DNA of 64,000 nt, from assembly GCA_023974075.1 (NCBI GenBank), contig CM043798.1, positions 18,342,941 through 18,406,940 on the forward strand, in the 5' to 3' direction. The translations under genes were made by a program, and so were the position numbers. Source of the DNA: Chaenocephalus aceratus (lineage: Eukaryota; Chordata; Actinopteri; Perciformes; Channichthyidae). Numbering within the stretch: the first letter of the stretch is position 1; each line of letters opens with the position of its first letter. Positions 54,360-64,000 of the stretch are shown here, piece by piece. The notes below the pieces were generated by a model that was not told the DNA's origin, searched no databases, and saw only the letters and a program-made list of their open reading frames with translations.

Positions 54360-55230
54360 ATTAAAAATAGCAGTAAACTATTAGAGTAAAATGAGAACAC
54401 ACTGAGGGTTAAAGGGGGACAGAGTACAACCATATTCTTCAATCTTTTCATCATGTTAACAAAATATTCTTTGACATTTTTTATTCACGTGTGAATAAAG
54501 TAGTGGGATAGTTTTAGGAACCACTCTATAAGACAAATCTTTATCTGTATGGATAATGTTAAAGGGAGAGCTGGTGCCAAGCCAGATATAGTATTCCAAT
54601 CTAAATAATTGATTTCACCATTGTAGCATAGTTATTACCATAGGAAATATGAAATGACTTCTGTTTTTAAATCCTTGATAAAGGAGGGAGTAATTGTTTC
54701 ATGTTCGGACATCCAGGGTTCCACACACTGCTGAAGAGTTTAACATTGATTTTTAGGTGGACCAGAATTGGAGACGTGTGGTTGTTATACCATTGTTATC
54801 ATGAACAAAAGATAAATATAAATAAGTGAAGATAAGAAGATGTATTGACCATAAATTAGTCAATTGGTAAATAAAAATAGAGGAGAACTATTAAAGTGAA
54901 GTGGAAAATCAGTCTAAAACACACTGATAGGAAAAGGGGGGGGCATGAAGGAAGTATGCACTGGACTTTTTATTCGTGTGTGAATTTGGTAGTGTTTTAA
55001 TTTGTTACAGTATTGATCAGTTCAAAGGGAGAGTTTTAGTAACAGCTCTATAAGATCAGATAAATATTTATTTATATAGGTCATGTTGAAGGGAAAGCTG
55101 GTTCTAAACAAAATATAGTATTTCAATTTGAGGTACTGGTTTCATGTTCAGACACCCAGAGTTCCACGCACTGTTAAAGAGGGTAACATTGTTCTTTAAG
55201 TGCACCAAAATTGAAGATAAATTGATAGAA
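54360..55230 (+). repeat. Imperfect tandem duplication in ERV-C (54360-54770 and 54870-55230)
   Basis: Shared blocks in order include AAAAATAG...ACTATTA, ACACACTGA, TATTCRYGTGTGAAT, CTCTATAAGA, GGGARAGCTGGT and TTTCATGTTC followed by CCACRCACTG. The copies are diverged, so the duplication predates the recent insertion of this copy. Confidence 0.7.
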
Positions 55231-56880
55231 TGAGTTATGGAATACATAGCAGATCTTTACAGATCCTAGTAATGTTTTGACACAAGATAGTGATGTACAC
55301 ATGTTTCTGAAATAGATCTATTTAGTCATTTTAATACTAATTAGGTGTAAATGAATTGCAGTAATAGTAATAGTACAATAAGGAAGTGACATTTTTTGGC
55401 TAGACACTTTTCAGGGAATGTGGGAAACAGCAAGGAGGGGTTGGAGATATCTTGAACATTATAGTTGTAATTGTGAATTAATAAATGATGGCGCTCCATA
55501 TATACAGATTTTTATAGACGAAGGATGCTGGCCTGTGCTGGAAGACGGAGTCTCTGCAGAGCACGACACATGGCCAAAAAGACTGAGACCAACTGACCGA
55601 CAGGGTAACTTGGGAAGGCACTGTCAATGACTGACTCTGCGGTGAACCTGACCAAACCTGACTTTACAACCTGACAGTGTGAGTGTGAGTGTGTGTATGT
55701 CTGCACCTGATCAGTGCAACTGCATGATTTAAAACAATGACTAATCAAGCATGTTTTTGGACTAACACATTATTTTTGTGTGATAATAATGTGTGAAATG
55801 AGAGGTTTCCTAACATTGCACCGGGAAACCGTATCTAATCCGTATCTAATCTGCTTGATGATATTTCACTCCCACAGGAGGTGGCCGTTTGCAGAATGTG
55901 AAGCTCAAACTAAAACATGAAGATTCTGTTTCTTTTAGGACTGAAAGATGGAGAGAAAACACTTCATTTCACTGAAGTGTTTACTGGGGAAATGATGGAT
56001 GTACATTTGGGAAAAATGTTTGGTATTGTCTTATAATCCATTATGACCTGAAGGTTTTCTTCCCATACAGGTTTTTGTTTACACATGAGATAATGTGTAA
56101 AAAAGGGGGAGTGTAAACTTTACAATGTACATTTTTCATTTAGGGACTGAAAGGAACCGGCTGGCCCAACTCCATTGTTCAATCTGACCATTGATTGACA
56201 GTTTTAGAATTGACCTGCTCCATATTTGGGGATAACACACTGTTTGATGAATGTTGACATGTCTCTAATATTGATTGAGTTATAGCAGGTAACACAGATA
56301 AAGAATCAGTGGCCAAGGGGCTGCTGGGAGAGATGTAAGTCCAGAATGAAATACTGAAGAAGCTGACCGGTGAGTAATGTTTCAACAGACAACATCATGT
56401 AACTAGCCTGGTAAAGAAGTAAAAGCCATAGACTTTATTGTTTAGGTCATTATGGGGATATACATTTCATCTACATTTATAATAGAAAGACATTTGATGA
56501 CAGTTTGTTGGAATTCTGTATTCATTTTTTCAGCAGGGATAATATCTAAGCACTGACGGGTAAAAGCAGTATCACCAGGAAGCCATTCACTTTGTTAGTA
56601 TTGTGATTTTGGTTGTTTTTGAATCCATAACTTAGTGTGTTTCTTTACCAGAAACATTAGCAGTTCAAATCATATTTTTAGATTTTTAATGGGATCTCAG
56701 GGATTTCATTTAAAAATAAACACAGATGCTTGTCAGAAATTCAGAGCTATTGAAATATGTTATTTAGTTTACCTAAAGATGTTGGGGTTCTTATTTAGTG
56801 GGCACAGTCCAAGTATTAAGAATCTGAAGCTGCACAATTAATTTAGAAAACCTGTGCACAGACGTCTGTTGTTTTAAGAC
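55231..56880. other. ERV-C interior, no assignable coding sequence
   Basis: AT-rich; resembles intronic DNA. A weak exon-like patch lies at 55510-55600 after TTTTTATAG. No retroviral motif seen. Confidence 0.5.
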
Positions 56881-57119
56881 ACCCCACCAACAGGCTCCAA
56901 GTGGCCACGCACTGGTGGGTCAAACAGCCGAGGGCCCCAGAGCCCGGAGCGTAGGCTTGAGGGATTTGTATCAGATTTCTCCACACGTGTGTTGACGCCA
57001 AAAGGGGGACCCGAGACGCAGGAGGCTGACTGTCAACCCCAGGCTCTCCGGCCCCGACCGAGTGACCCAGAGGACATCCCATGCCGTCTGCCTACAAGGA
57101 AAGGGGGACAACTGGTAAC

Positions 57120-57460
57120 ACTGGAGCCAGTGTGCGGCGGGGACAACACCTGCGAGGACCCTAGACGACATCAGGACGGATCTGGCTCTCGTCATGGAGG
57201 TCGACTCGGATGCTGTCATCAGCGGACTGGAGGAGAAGGACCTCGAGGACATCCATCCAGCAGTCGTCCCAGGAGGCATCATCATCGGACCGGAGAAGGA
57301 AGATCGGGAGGACATCTATTCAGCAGCGACTCGGAAGCCGCCATCAGCAAGCCGGAGGAGAAGGAAGACATCTCTCTAGCAGGCAGCCCAGAAGCCGCCG
57401 TCAGCGGATCAGAGGGGACAAAGACACGGCAAGCCAGGATGGCACAGGGGACTCCACTCT
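57120..57460 (+). pseudogene. Acidic/basic repeat region upstream of the LIM fragment in ERV-C
   Basis: A GC-rich segment, unlike the AT-rich interior. It has three to four diverged units about 57-72 bases long, each coding in one frame a Ser-Asp/Glu-Ala-Val/Ala-Ile-Ser ... Glu-Glu-Lys-Asp-Leu-Glu-Asp-Ile type motif. Units keep changing frame, so no single long frame follows them. It directly precedes the LIM fragment and may derive from the same captured transcript (a pre-LIM region) or from unrelated sequence. I do not recognise it. Confidence 0.45.
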
Positions 57461-57469
57461 CCGCTGAAA

Positions 57470-57751
57470 CAGGAGTGTGTGTTAAGTACAACAAGACGGT
57501 GTATGGAGCCAGCCAGGCCTGCCAAGCTATGGGCAGCCTCTAACATGACAGCTGCTTCACCTGCAGCGCCTGTAGTAGGGAAGGCGTTCTACTATGACGC
57601 AGGAAGGGTTTTCTGTGAAGAGGACTTTAAAATCTACTGTCTGAAAGACTGCCACAGGGTCCTGGCGCCTAAAGGTGCTGCGTGTAACCAGCCCATCCTG
57701 CCCTCAGAGGGGTCTGATGAAACCATTCGGACTAATCAGGTCCACCATTGA
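57470..57751 (+). pseudogene. Captured LIM-domain fragment, LIMD1/AJUBA/WTIP-like, inside ERV-C
   Basis: LIM domains are double zinc fingers of cytoskeletal and signalling adaptors. At 57478 a frame starts a LIM domain with Cys-Val-Lys-Tyr (second zinc Cys replaced by Tyr) and Thr-Val-Tyr-Gly-Ala-Ser-Gln-Ala-Cys-Gln-Ala-Met. It has a stop (TAA 57541) just before His-Asp-Ser-Cys-Phe-Thr-Cys. After a frameshift near 57577 the end of the first LIM follows (Lys-Ala-Phe-Tyr-Tyr ... Phe-Cys-Glu-Glu-Asp-Phe). It then jumps in frame to the end of LIM2 and start of LIM3 (Val-Leu-Ala-Pro-Lys ... Ile-Leu-Pro-Ser-Glu-Gly-Ser-Asp-Glu-Thr-Ile-Arg). No intron is visible. The order and wording match the three-LIM array of the LIMD1/AJUBA/WTIP family, closest to LIMD1 from memory. 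Confidence 0.82.
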
Positions 57752-58128
57752 GGGGAAAGCTGCTTCTCCCCCTCCTGCCACTCTTGGCCTGTGTCAGGGA
57801 GAGGACGAGTATGGAGACTCAGCAGACAAGGATGCAGTTTTTTGACATTTGTTGGTATGTTTATTTTTGTGCTATTGATAAACGATTTGTCTAAACACTG
57901 ATGAGAGATGATTTTATTAGCGGTACTCAATCATTCTGATTGAAGGTTTTTTATTAACTTTATTGTTACTAAGTAATGTAATTGATGTATGGAGTTATTT
58001 ACTTATTTGGGTATTTCTACACGGTCATATGAAGTTGATATGTGGAGCCATTCCTGAATGTTTAAATAGTCTGAATCCCAGGTTATAATGTGAATGTCTT
58101 GGAATAGTTGGTCTCTTAAGTGTAGACC
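57752..58128. other. ERV-C 3' untranslated segment
   Basis: AT-rich sequence between the LIM fragment and the polypurine tract; no feature recognised. Confidence 0.5.
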
Positions 58129-58138
58129 AAAAGGGGGA
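58129..58138 (+). promoter_or_regulatory. ERV-C polypurine tract
   Basis: AAAAGGGGGA ends two bases before the 3' LTR. Confidence 0.8.
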
Positions 58139-58140
58139 TT

Positions 58141-58731
58141 TGTAAGGGAATATTTGTATGTATTCATGCAAACTATGAAGAGACTTAAAAAGGGAAAATG
58201 ATTTGGGTAGAAAACTGTGAACTGTTTTTGGGCCTGGGAACATGTGGTTTTTTGAGGACAAAGGAAGAGGGGGAAGGTGAGGAGTTAACATACAGTCATC
58301 TCAGATCCCTGTGATCTGAGCCACTGGGATTGGGGAACTTAAGATGTGAGGTGTTGATGATAATTTGGGCAGCCAATCATGGAGGTCTGGAAGGGAGGCG
58401 CAGATAACTCCTCCTCTTGTAAGCGAGGCATTTAGACAGAAACCACGTTGTGTGCTCTCTCTCTCTCCTCGCGTCGCTCAGACTGGAAGGTTCTGGCGGC
58501 CTGTGGGCAGGAGCCAGGAGTGGGCCAACTCCTGACATTATACATATGATACGATATGGTTTTGTATGGTAATGTATTTGATTGTATTGCATTGTATATT
58601 ACCATTAAAGTGGATTATTGTTTAACGGTTACTTGGCAGCAGTGAATTCCTTCCTGTAAGAATAATCAGCATGTTTAGGGACGCGAGGAGATTTAAGAAA
58701 GCGGACGAGTTGTCCTCCAAATCTCCTAACA
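58141..58731 (+). mobile_element. ERV-C 3' LTR, 591 bp
   Basis: Near-identical copy of 51209-51799, same length, same ends. Followed by the interrupted GT repeat of the hAT element. Confidence 0.96.
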
Positions 58732-58735
58732 GTGT

Positions 58736-59315
58736 GTGTCTGCGCGCGCGTTGGAGCTATGTGCAACTCAGGGCATATGCTCGAACCGGAGCTGCCTGGA
58801 CGCTGCAATCATGTTGCTGAGTGTGCTGACTTTTCGTACAATGTCCCGCTGTCTGCTTCCTGCATAAAGTCAAGTGCTCGGCGCAGTTGTGTGGATAGAG
58901 TGCTCCTCTGTTTTCATTTAAACAGCTCCTTATATCTGTTAGCGCAGCTAGCTAGCACCAGATGCTAACAACAACAATGCACGTAAGGTCTCTCTCTTGC
59001 TCGCTCGGACCACACGTACACACACCCTCCCGGTCCTCCAGATGGCCAGTCGGTGCCTGCCGGTGAGCGTGGAAGTGTGGTCTGCCACAAGCGGGCGGCA
59101 GGAGCGGGGCTGTCAGCATCAGCTTGTAGATGGTATTTTAAACTCGATGCGCTCTGAAGCTACGGGGCGGCCGAGGAAAAAAAATACACATGCGTTAATC
59201 GCGTTAAAATAATTAGTGGCGTAATTGTTATTTTTATTATTGGTTATCGGTATCGGTCTTGAGAAGCAGGAAGTTATCGGTATCGGTTTCAAAAAACCAA
59301 TATTGTGCATCCCTA
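58736..59315 (+). mobile_element. Right arm of the hAT element
   Basis: GC-moderate non-coding sequence ending in repeated TTATCGGTATCGG motifs and the TIR. No transposase domain remains. Confidence 0.8.
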
Positions 59316-59323
59316 ACATATAT

Positions 59324-59690
59324 CATACATGCAATGGTCAGAAACTGTGGACAATACCCACAAGAGCAAGTTCAGGTGAAGTGTCTTGCCCAAGGACACA
59401 CCAGCTTTACAGACGCAGCAGCGGCGGGTTTCACCCCTTGATCTGATGATCATTGCACAGCGCACTGCGCCACACCGTCCATCTTCACGCCTCGAGGTGC
59501 TTTTATAAGTATATATTGGTATCATACATGTACTGTGGACAATACCCACAGGAGCAAATCCGGGTGAAGTGTCTTGCCCAAGGACACAACGGCCTGACGC
59601 AGTGGCAGCAGGAGCGTGTTTCGAACTGGAGTTCCCCAGCACTGATCTGATGATCGGATGCACAGACCACTGCGCCACCCGTCCCCGATA
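59324..59690 (+). repeat. Right part of the dispersed fish repeat, with an internal duplicate
   Basis: Two successive copies (about 59334-59480 and 59515-59685) of GTGGACAATACCCACARGAG ... GTGAAGTGTCTTGCCCAAGG ... ACTGCGCCAC. This is the right half of the family whose left half is at 50693-50783. The split point coincides with the hAT target duplication. Confidence 0.7.
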
Positions 59691-60829
59691 AAAAAAAATA
59701 ACTAATGTATTCTGCTTCTTTCTAATTATTATGCATAAAATGCTTGAGAAACATCCTTTCGTTCCTTTACTAAAGCAGCAGTCCTCCTTTTGGTGAGCCA
59801 AACTGCAAAATCAATCTGGTAAGCAAGCAACGACAAGTGAGACTCACACAATGGCTCTGTCCTCACCTTGTCATCGCTCAGCAGCAGAGCACTCTGTCCT
59901 CTGCGTCTTGAGCGGCTCAGTTTGTTTCATTCAGCTCCTCTACAGGGAGGAGCTCCCACTGCACCACCAGCTGAGGAACATTATGTAGTTTGGCACCGCA
60001 GAGCTTGTCACACCAGTCAGAGCCCACAGTGGTGCAGATGGGTTAATTGGTTCATGGCCCTATAGAAAACCTTCAGGCTGGAGAACAGTGGAAAAAAGAC
60101 AGTGATGCAGCAAGGTCCTTTCTCTCTCTCACTGCCTCTCCGTCTCACAAAATACACACACACATGTTTTTGTAAAAGTGTATCAAACAAAGAAGGAAGT
60201 GCTAATACACGTTTAGGATGAAACCTTTATTTTTTTTAAATCATGTAAAATCCATTAACTTATTTTAAGGATGTTAGCACAGAAAACCTACTGTTCTCAA
60301 AATCTTCTATGTTCATATTCATATTATAGCCTGAGTCTTTTCCTACCTCATCATTCTCTTACAGATTAGTGCCACACAATTTACACAAAGGGTCCGGTTT
60401 GATACCTTTTGTATTTGTAGTGGTGAAATCAGTAGTATTCATTGCTGGTTCACAGAAAAAGTATTTCAGACATTGTGTGACAAGTGAGTTTATATACATT
60501 CCCTTGAGCACATCTTTATCAATCTCACTGTTTTCTGTTCATTCTTATACAAACATTAAAACAAGTTGCTACCAATGCCATTCAGGCACCCTACTGCCAC
60601 TGCTTCACAGCAATCCAGTGAATAATGACTAATCTGTACCATTATACCCAAGCAATTGTCAATGACTGCTTCTTTGTGATTGTTGTGTAAGGGACATTAA
60701 ATAACTTAAAATCACAATGTATGTGATAAGAGTCAGACAAATGAGACGAGATTTAGCTTGCTGCTGCAGTGCCTGGAGAGAAACCATATTTGTTAATTGG
60801 AAGATGCTACAGAAACGCATCCATTAGAA
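59691..60829. other. No gene seen
   Basis: Unique-looking AT-rich DNA without long frames or repeats. Confidence 0.6.
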
Positions 60830-61394
60830 CAGTGATTCTCAAACACTTTTCAATAATGTACCCCCTTTGAAAAAAGAATTCAGCCAAGTACCCCCTGATC
60901 AGCACAAAAACTATTTGTTGGGGAAAAAAGCCTACAGGTACAATACAGCGCTGCACTAACAGTGTCTGATTTATTAAAACAACAACCTTGTAACTGAGAA
61001 ACACTTAAATGCTACATTTAAAATGTTTACAATCCATCACTAAATTCATGGCAAACCAATTTGAACATCATGCAATAACACTAAGACGACATTAGTTGCA
61101 TTGAACTGATCTTTTTAATAAGTTGTATTTACAATTTAGTGAGAAACATGGGCTTGTGCTTCACTGAGGATCTTTGTCATTCTGACAGGGAGGCTAACTG
61201 CAGTTATTTTACAATTCATGTTTTGAAATATGTGTAACTCTAGTCTATTAATATAAAACCCACACTGCTCAAACTGCGTTACTTTTCCTAAAATTGGTAT
61301 ATTTATCTATTTTTTTTCCCCATTAAAATAAAGTTCATCTCACGAACCTCCAACGTACCCTAGGGGTCCGCGCACCCCCATTTGAGAACCACTG
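60830..61394. mobile_element. hAT (Charlie-like) MITE, 565 bp
   Basis: TIRs CAGTGATTCTCAAAC and, as complement, CAGTGGTTCTCAAAT. Perfect 8-bp duplication CATTAGAA at 60822-60829 and 61395-61402. Internal GTACCCCC motifs occur near both ends. The CAGTGGTTCTCAA end is typical of Charlie-type hAT elements. No transposase. Confidence 0.93.
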
Positions 61395-61402
61395 CATTAG
61401 AA

Positions 61403-63391
61403 CAATTAACATGATCTTGCTTCCTAAATCTTCCTTTTTTTGTCTACACATATTTACAAATTACCTTCATCTATTTGTTTAATAGGCACTACTTTATGAA
61501 TTCAAAAACTTGGTTTGGTTGAAGAACAATTACCGGAATAAATGAAAAGCAAAACCAATGTAACTAAAATAAACTTTGAAGACAAAACCTCTAAACCTAA
61601 TCTGCCGGGGGATACATAGTGTAAACCCAAACAAAAACATTTACTCCCCTGTACAAAGTGATATTGTAATGCAAGTGACTGTTAATTGCAGTGCGGCAAC
61701 CCACCCTATCATGTTGTGACCGTCGCACAGTTGAGGTTACATTGTTGTGACAAAATGACAAAAGGGCTTTCAGAGTAATCCCTGAGGCACAAAGCTCAGA
61801 CTTCAGATTTTACAAAAAGCGGGTCCCTGCAGTAAGAGAGCTCTAACGGTGAGGTGAAGAGGATGAAGGGTGTGAAATGTTTGGCATGCCAATGGGAAGA
61901 TGGAGGGTTTGGCATCATAGATAGAAAAGTGGATGAAGGACGGAGTTTGACATGCAGTTTGGAGAGGAGACGGAGACAAATGTGTTGCTGTGGGAAGGAG
62001 GGATTGCTTTGTTTTGCAGAGGGAGACAAGGAAATGCAGAAGAGAAACATATTCTTTATCTTCCTAAAGTAGATATGCTGGTGTTGTTACGCTTCTACCT
62101 AAAAGAAAAATGGTGGAAAAATCACTTACTAGTAAAGACTGGCTTAATGAGTGTGATCACTCAATTAAAGTGGGAAATTATTAAAGTATTTTAGGAGACT
62201 TTCTTGCTGTAAAGGTACATAGTTTAAAGAGTCAAAATAGCTAAATCTATTCAGTATTTATTTTAAAATCTTTATGAGATTTTACAATTGATATTTAGTT
62301 TAAGAGCAAAATAATTGCTGTATGAATGTGGGATATGTGCAAAGTTGAAATTTGGCATCTAGGCTGTGACCTTCAAAGAGTAAAGTAAGTATTGGGGAAA
62401 TACTTTAATAACACTACTGGGTTATGACCATGAACTGAAGTATGAACATCAGGAGCAGCATTAAGTGACTGCAGCAATTACAGCAGAGCTTTCAGGTGAC
62501 CAGTCCATCAAAAAGCACTCAAACACACTGCTTTAATGCAAAAGCTGCTTACTTTCATGAAAGTCTAATTGCCCCTTTACACTGCAGCAATATTGACTTT
62601 TCAAAGCTGGAAAAAGCACAGCTGCATTCCATTTCGGTGAGCCGGTTCCATGGCTTAGGTATTCTCACTCATTGACATGGCTGAATGTTGGTATTTACGC
62701 CTGTGCTTTAGCCGCTTTTAGGAATCAAAGTGTCTGCTGTGAAAATGGTCTATCACCACTTGGTAGGCCAACATGATCAGATTTACTTACAAGATGTTTG
62801 AAAAGAAATTGGGCAAATCCGTTTTTTAGGAAACTCCAATCGGAGGTCCACTTCAAGATCCTCTTATTTATATCACACTGAGACACATCACTGAAAAAGA
62901 GAAGCTTGCAAAACCATTGCCAGGGCATCAAATAGCGACATGTGTCACAGCACAAGGATTCCAATGCCCAAGGCACCCTTTAGCGTCTGAATGAGCCCCA
63001 CCAGGCTTTCAAGTTACTACAATGTCAACCCATCAGAGTTACCCATCAACCCATCAGCCTGTAATATGACATGCTAAGAGCAAGGAATCAGGAAGTGTTG
63101 TGATGTAGGATTAAGACTGCTCAGCGGTGGTTTGACGGGAAGATAGATAGGTCAAAAGAAACACACGTATTTCACCCAGAAGACTGCTGGTCGTGTCCAA
63201 CCAAGATACACACGCACACACAATTTACAATTGTATTAGAAGTAATCGGAATAATCTGGTCTCTGATTTGATGGTAACAATTCCCATTCGCTGTTGAGGA
63301 CATGGTTGGGGACAGAGTCATTGTTTTTTGCAAACCTCAACATTTTATTTTGGAAGATAGATACATAACGTTTCACAAAGGGTTGACCTAT
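61403..63391. other. No gene seen
   Basis: AT-rich sequence; short chance frames only. Confidence 0.6.
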
Positions 63392-63399
63392 AATCTTTG

Positions 63400-63931
63400 C
63401 AGAGATGGCAAAAGTACTCACATCTTTTACTCAAGTAGAAGTACAGACACTAGTGTTTAAAAATACTCTGGTAAAAGTAGAAGTACTGACTTCTTTACTC
63501 AAGTAAAAGTAAAGAAGTATGGGCTTCGAAATATACTTAAGTAAAAAGTACCCATAACTACCAGCTGTTTTAAAGAGTACCTGACCTCCCTTTATATTAA
63601 TAGAACAATAATGTCATTGTTAGCTAATGAATGTTTCAATGCTGAACAACGGCAAAATGACAACGTTTTCATTGGTCGCTCTCGTTTGGAGAAGAACAGG
63701 AAATGATGGATACACGGATCGTGTTAAAATCAATTGGCACCAAATGATACTAAATAATAATGATCAGGCCATAAAACTAAAGTAAAGAGCCTGTTTTGAA
63801 AATATAAGAAGTATAAAGTACAGGGATTTGTGTTAAACATATAAGAAGTAAGTCGAGTAAAGTACTGATACCAGAAAAATGTACTTAAGTACAGTAACAA
63901 AGTATTTGTACTCCACTGCTTCCCACCTCTG
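63400..63931. mobile_element. hAT MITE of the AAGTAC-rich fish family, 532 bp
   Basis: Ends CAGAGATGGCAAAAGTACTC and, as complement, CAGAGGTGGGAAGCAGTGG. Perfect 8-bp duplication AATCTTTG at 63392-63399 and 63932-63939. Dense AAGTAC/GTACTT motifs. Same family as the decayed copy at 2561-2990. No coding sequence. Confidence 0.93.
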
Positions 63932-64000
63932 AATCTTTGAGCACATTTTCAATTCTACGTGTTCTATCCACATGAATAAGCTCAGATGCTCTTCTTTTTT

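Larger units (their letters stand above)
51209..58731 (+). mobile_element. ERV-C: young non-autonomous LTR retroelement carrying host-like LIM sequence
   Basis: Two 591-bp LTRs (51209-51799, 58141-58731) differ at two positions that I can see. A tRNA-Trp-like primer site (51802) and a polypurine tract (58129-58138) are in place. The flanks read GTGT on both sides (in a GT repeat, so the exact duplication length is ambiguous). The 6.3-kb interior has no recognisable protease, RT, integrase or env. It holds duplicated leader motifs, an exon-like block (53727-54279), a 500-bp duplication, and near the 3' end an acidic repeat plus a LIM-domain fragment. It must have moved with proteins supplied in trans. 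Confidence 0.92.
50784..59315 (+). mobile_element. hAT element (TAGGGATGCAC ends) carrying nested ERV-C
   Basis: Left end TAGGGATGCACGATAATTAT; right end, as complement, TAGGGATGCACAATATTGG. Perfect 8-bp duplication ACATATAT at 50776-50783 and 59316-59323. Repeated TATCGG motifs lie near both ends. Without ERV-C it is about 1 kb and non-autonomous. It retains a BED-finger exon near its left end but no transposase DDE domain. Confidence 0.93.

Overview
The window looks like non-coding chromosomal DNA of a teleost fish. Evidence: long (CA/GT)n runs, fish-type hAT, piggyBac-like, PIF/Harbinger and Tc1-like short elements, a DIRS1-like retrotransposon, and three vertebrate-type LTR retroelements. 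I found no convincing complete host gene. Almost every recognisable reading frame belongs to a mobile element.

Layout. 1-7925: old, broken class I (gamma/epsilon-like) endogenous retrovirus, here ERV-A, with remnants of gag, protease, RT, RNase H, integrase and env and a 3' LTR at 7438-7925; its 5' end lies outside the window. 7926-22971: intron- or intergenic-like DNA with microsatellites and three short DNA transposons (14462-14992, 16292-16654, 21492-22048). 22972-41835: a DIRS1-like element split by later insertions: a complete provirus, ERV-B (24701-36221, GCCGG target duplication), a TIR element (36259-36863) and a solo LTR (41091-41483, CAACC duplication). ERV-B keeps an open gag-like frame and an uninterrupted 763-codon env. 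Its pol is broken by frameshifts, an in-frame stop, a hexanucleotide expansion giving ten consecutive stop codons, and a PIF/Harbinger MITE. 41836-50692: mostly unassigned DNA with small elements. 50693-59690: a four-layer nest: a dispersed fish repeat, split by a hAT element (50784-59315, 8-bp duplication), whose GT microsatellite is split by LTR element ERV-C (51209-58731). 59691-64000: more non-coding DNA and two hAT MITEs with perfect 8-bp target duplications.

The most unusual object is ERV-C. It has two 591-bp LTRs differing at about two positions, a tRNA-Trp-like primer site and a polypurine tract, but no recognisable pol or env in 6.3 kb. Near its 3' end it carries an intron-less, internally deleted and mutated fragment of LIM domains resembling the host LIMD1/AJUBA/WTIP family. 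This looks like host-gene transduction by a non-autonomous retroelement.

Boundaries with TIRs and matching target duplications are read directly and are firm. Family names come from recognised motifs. Nothing was searched against a database.
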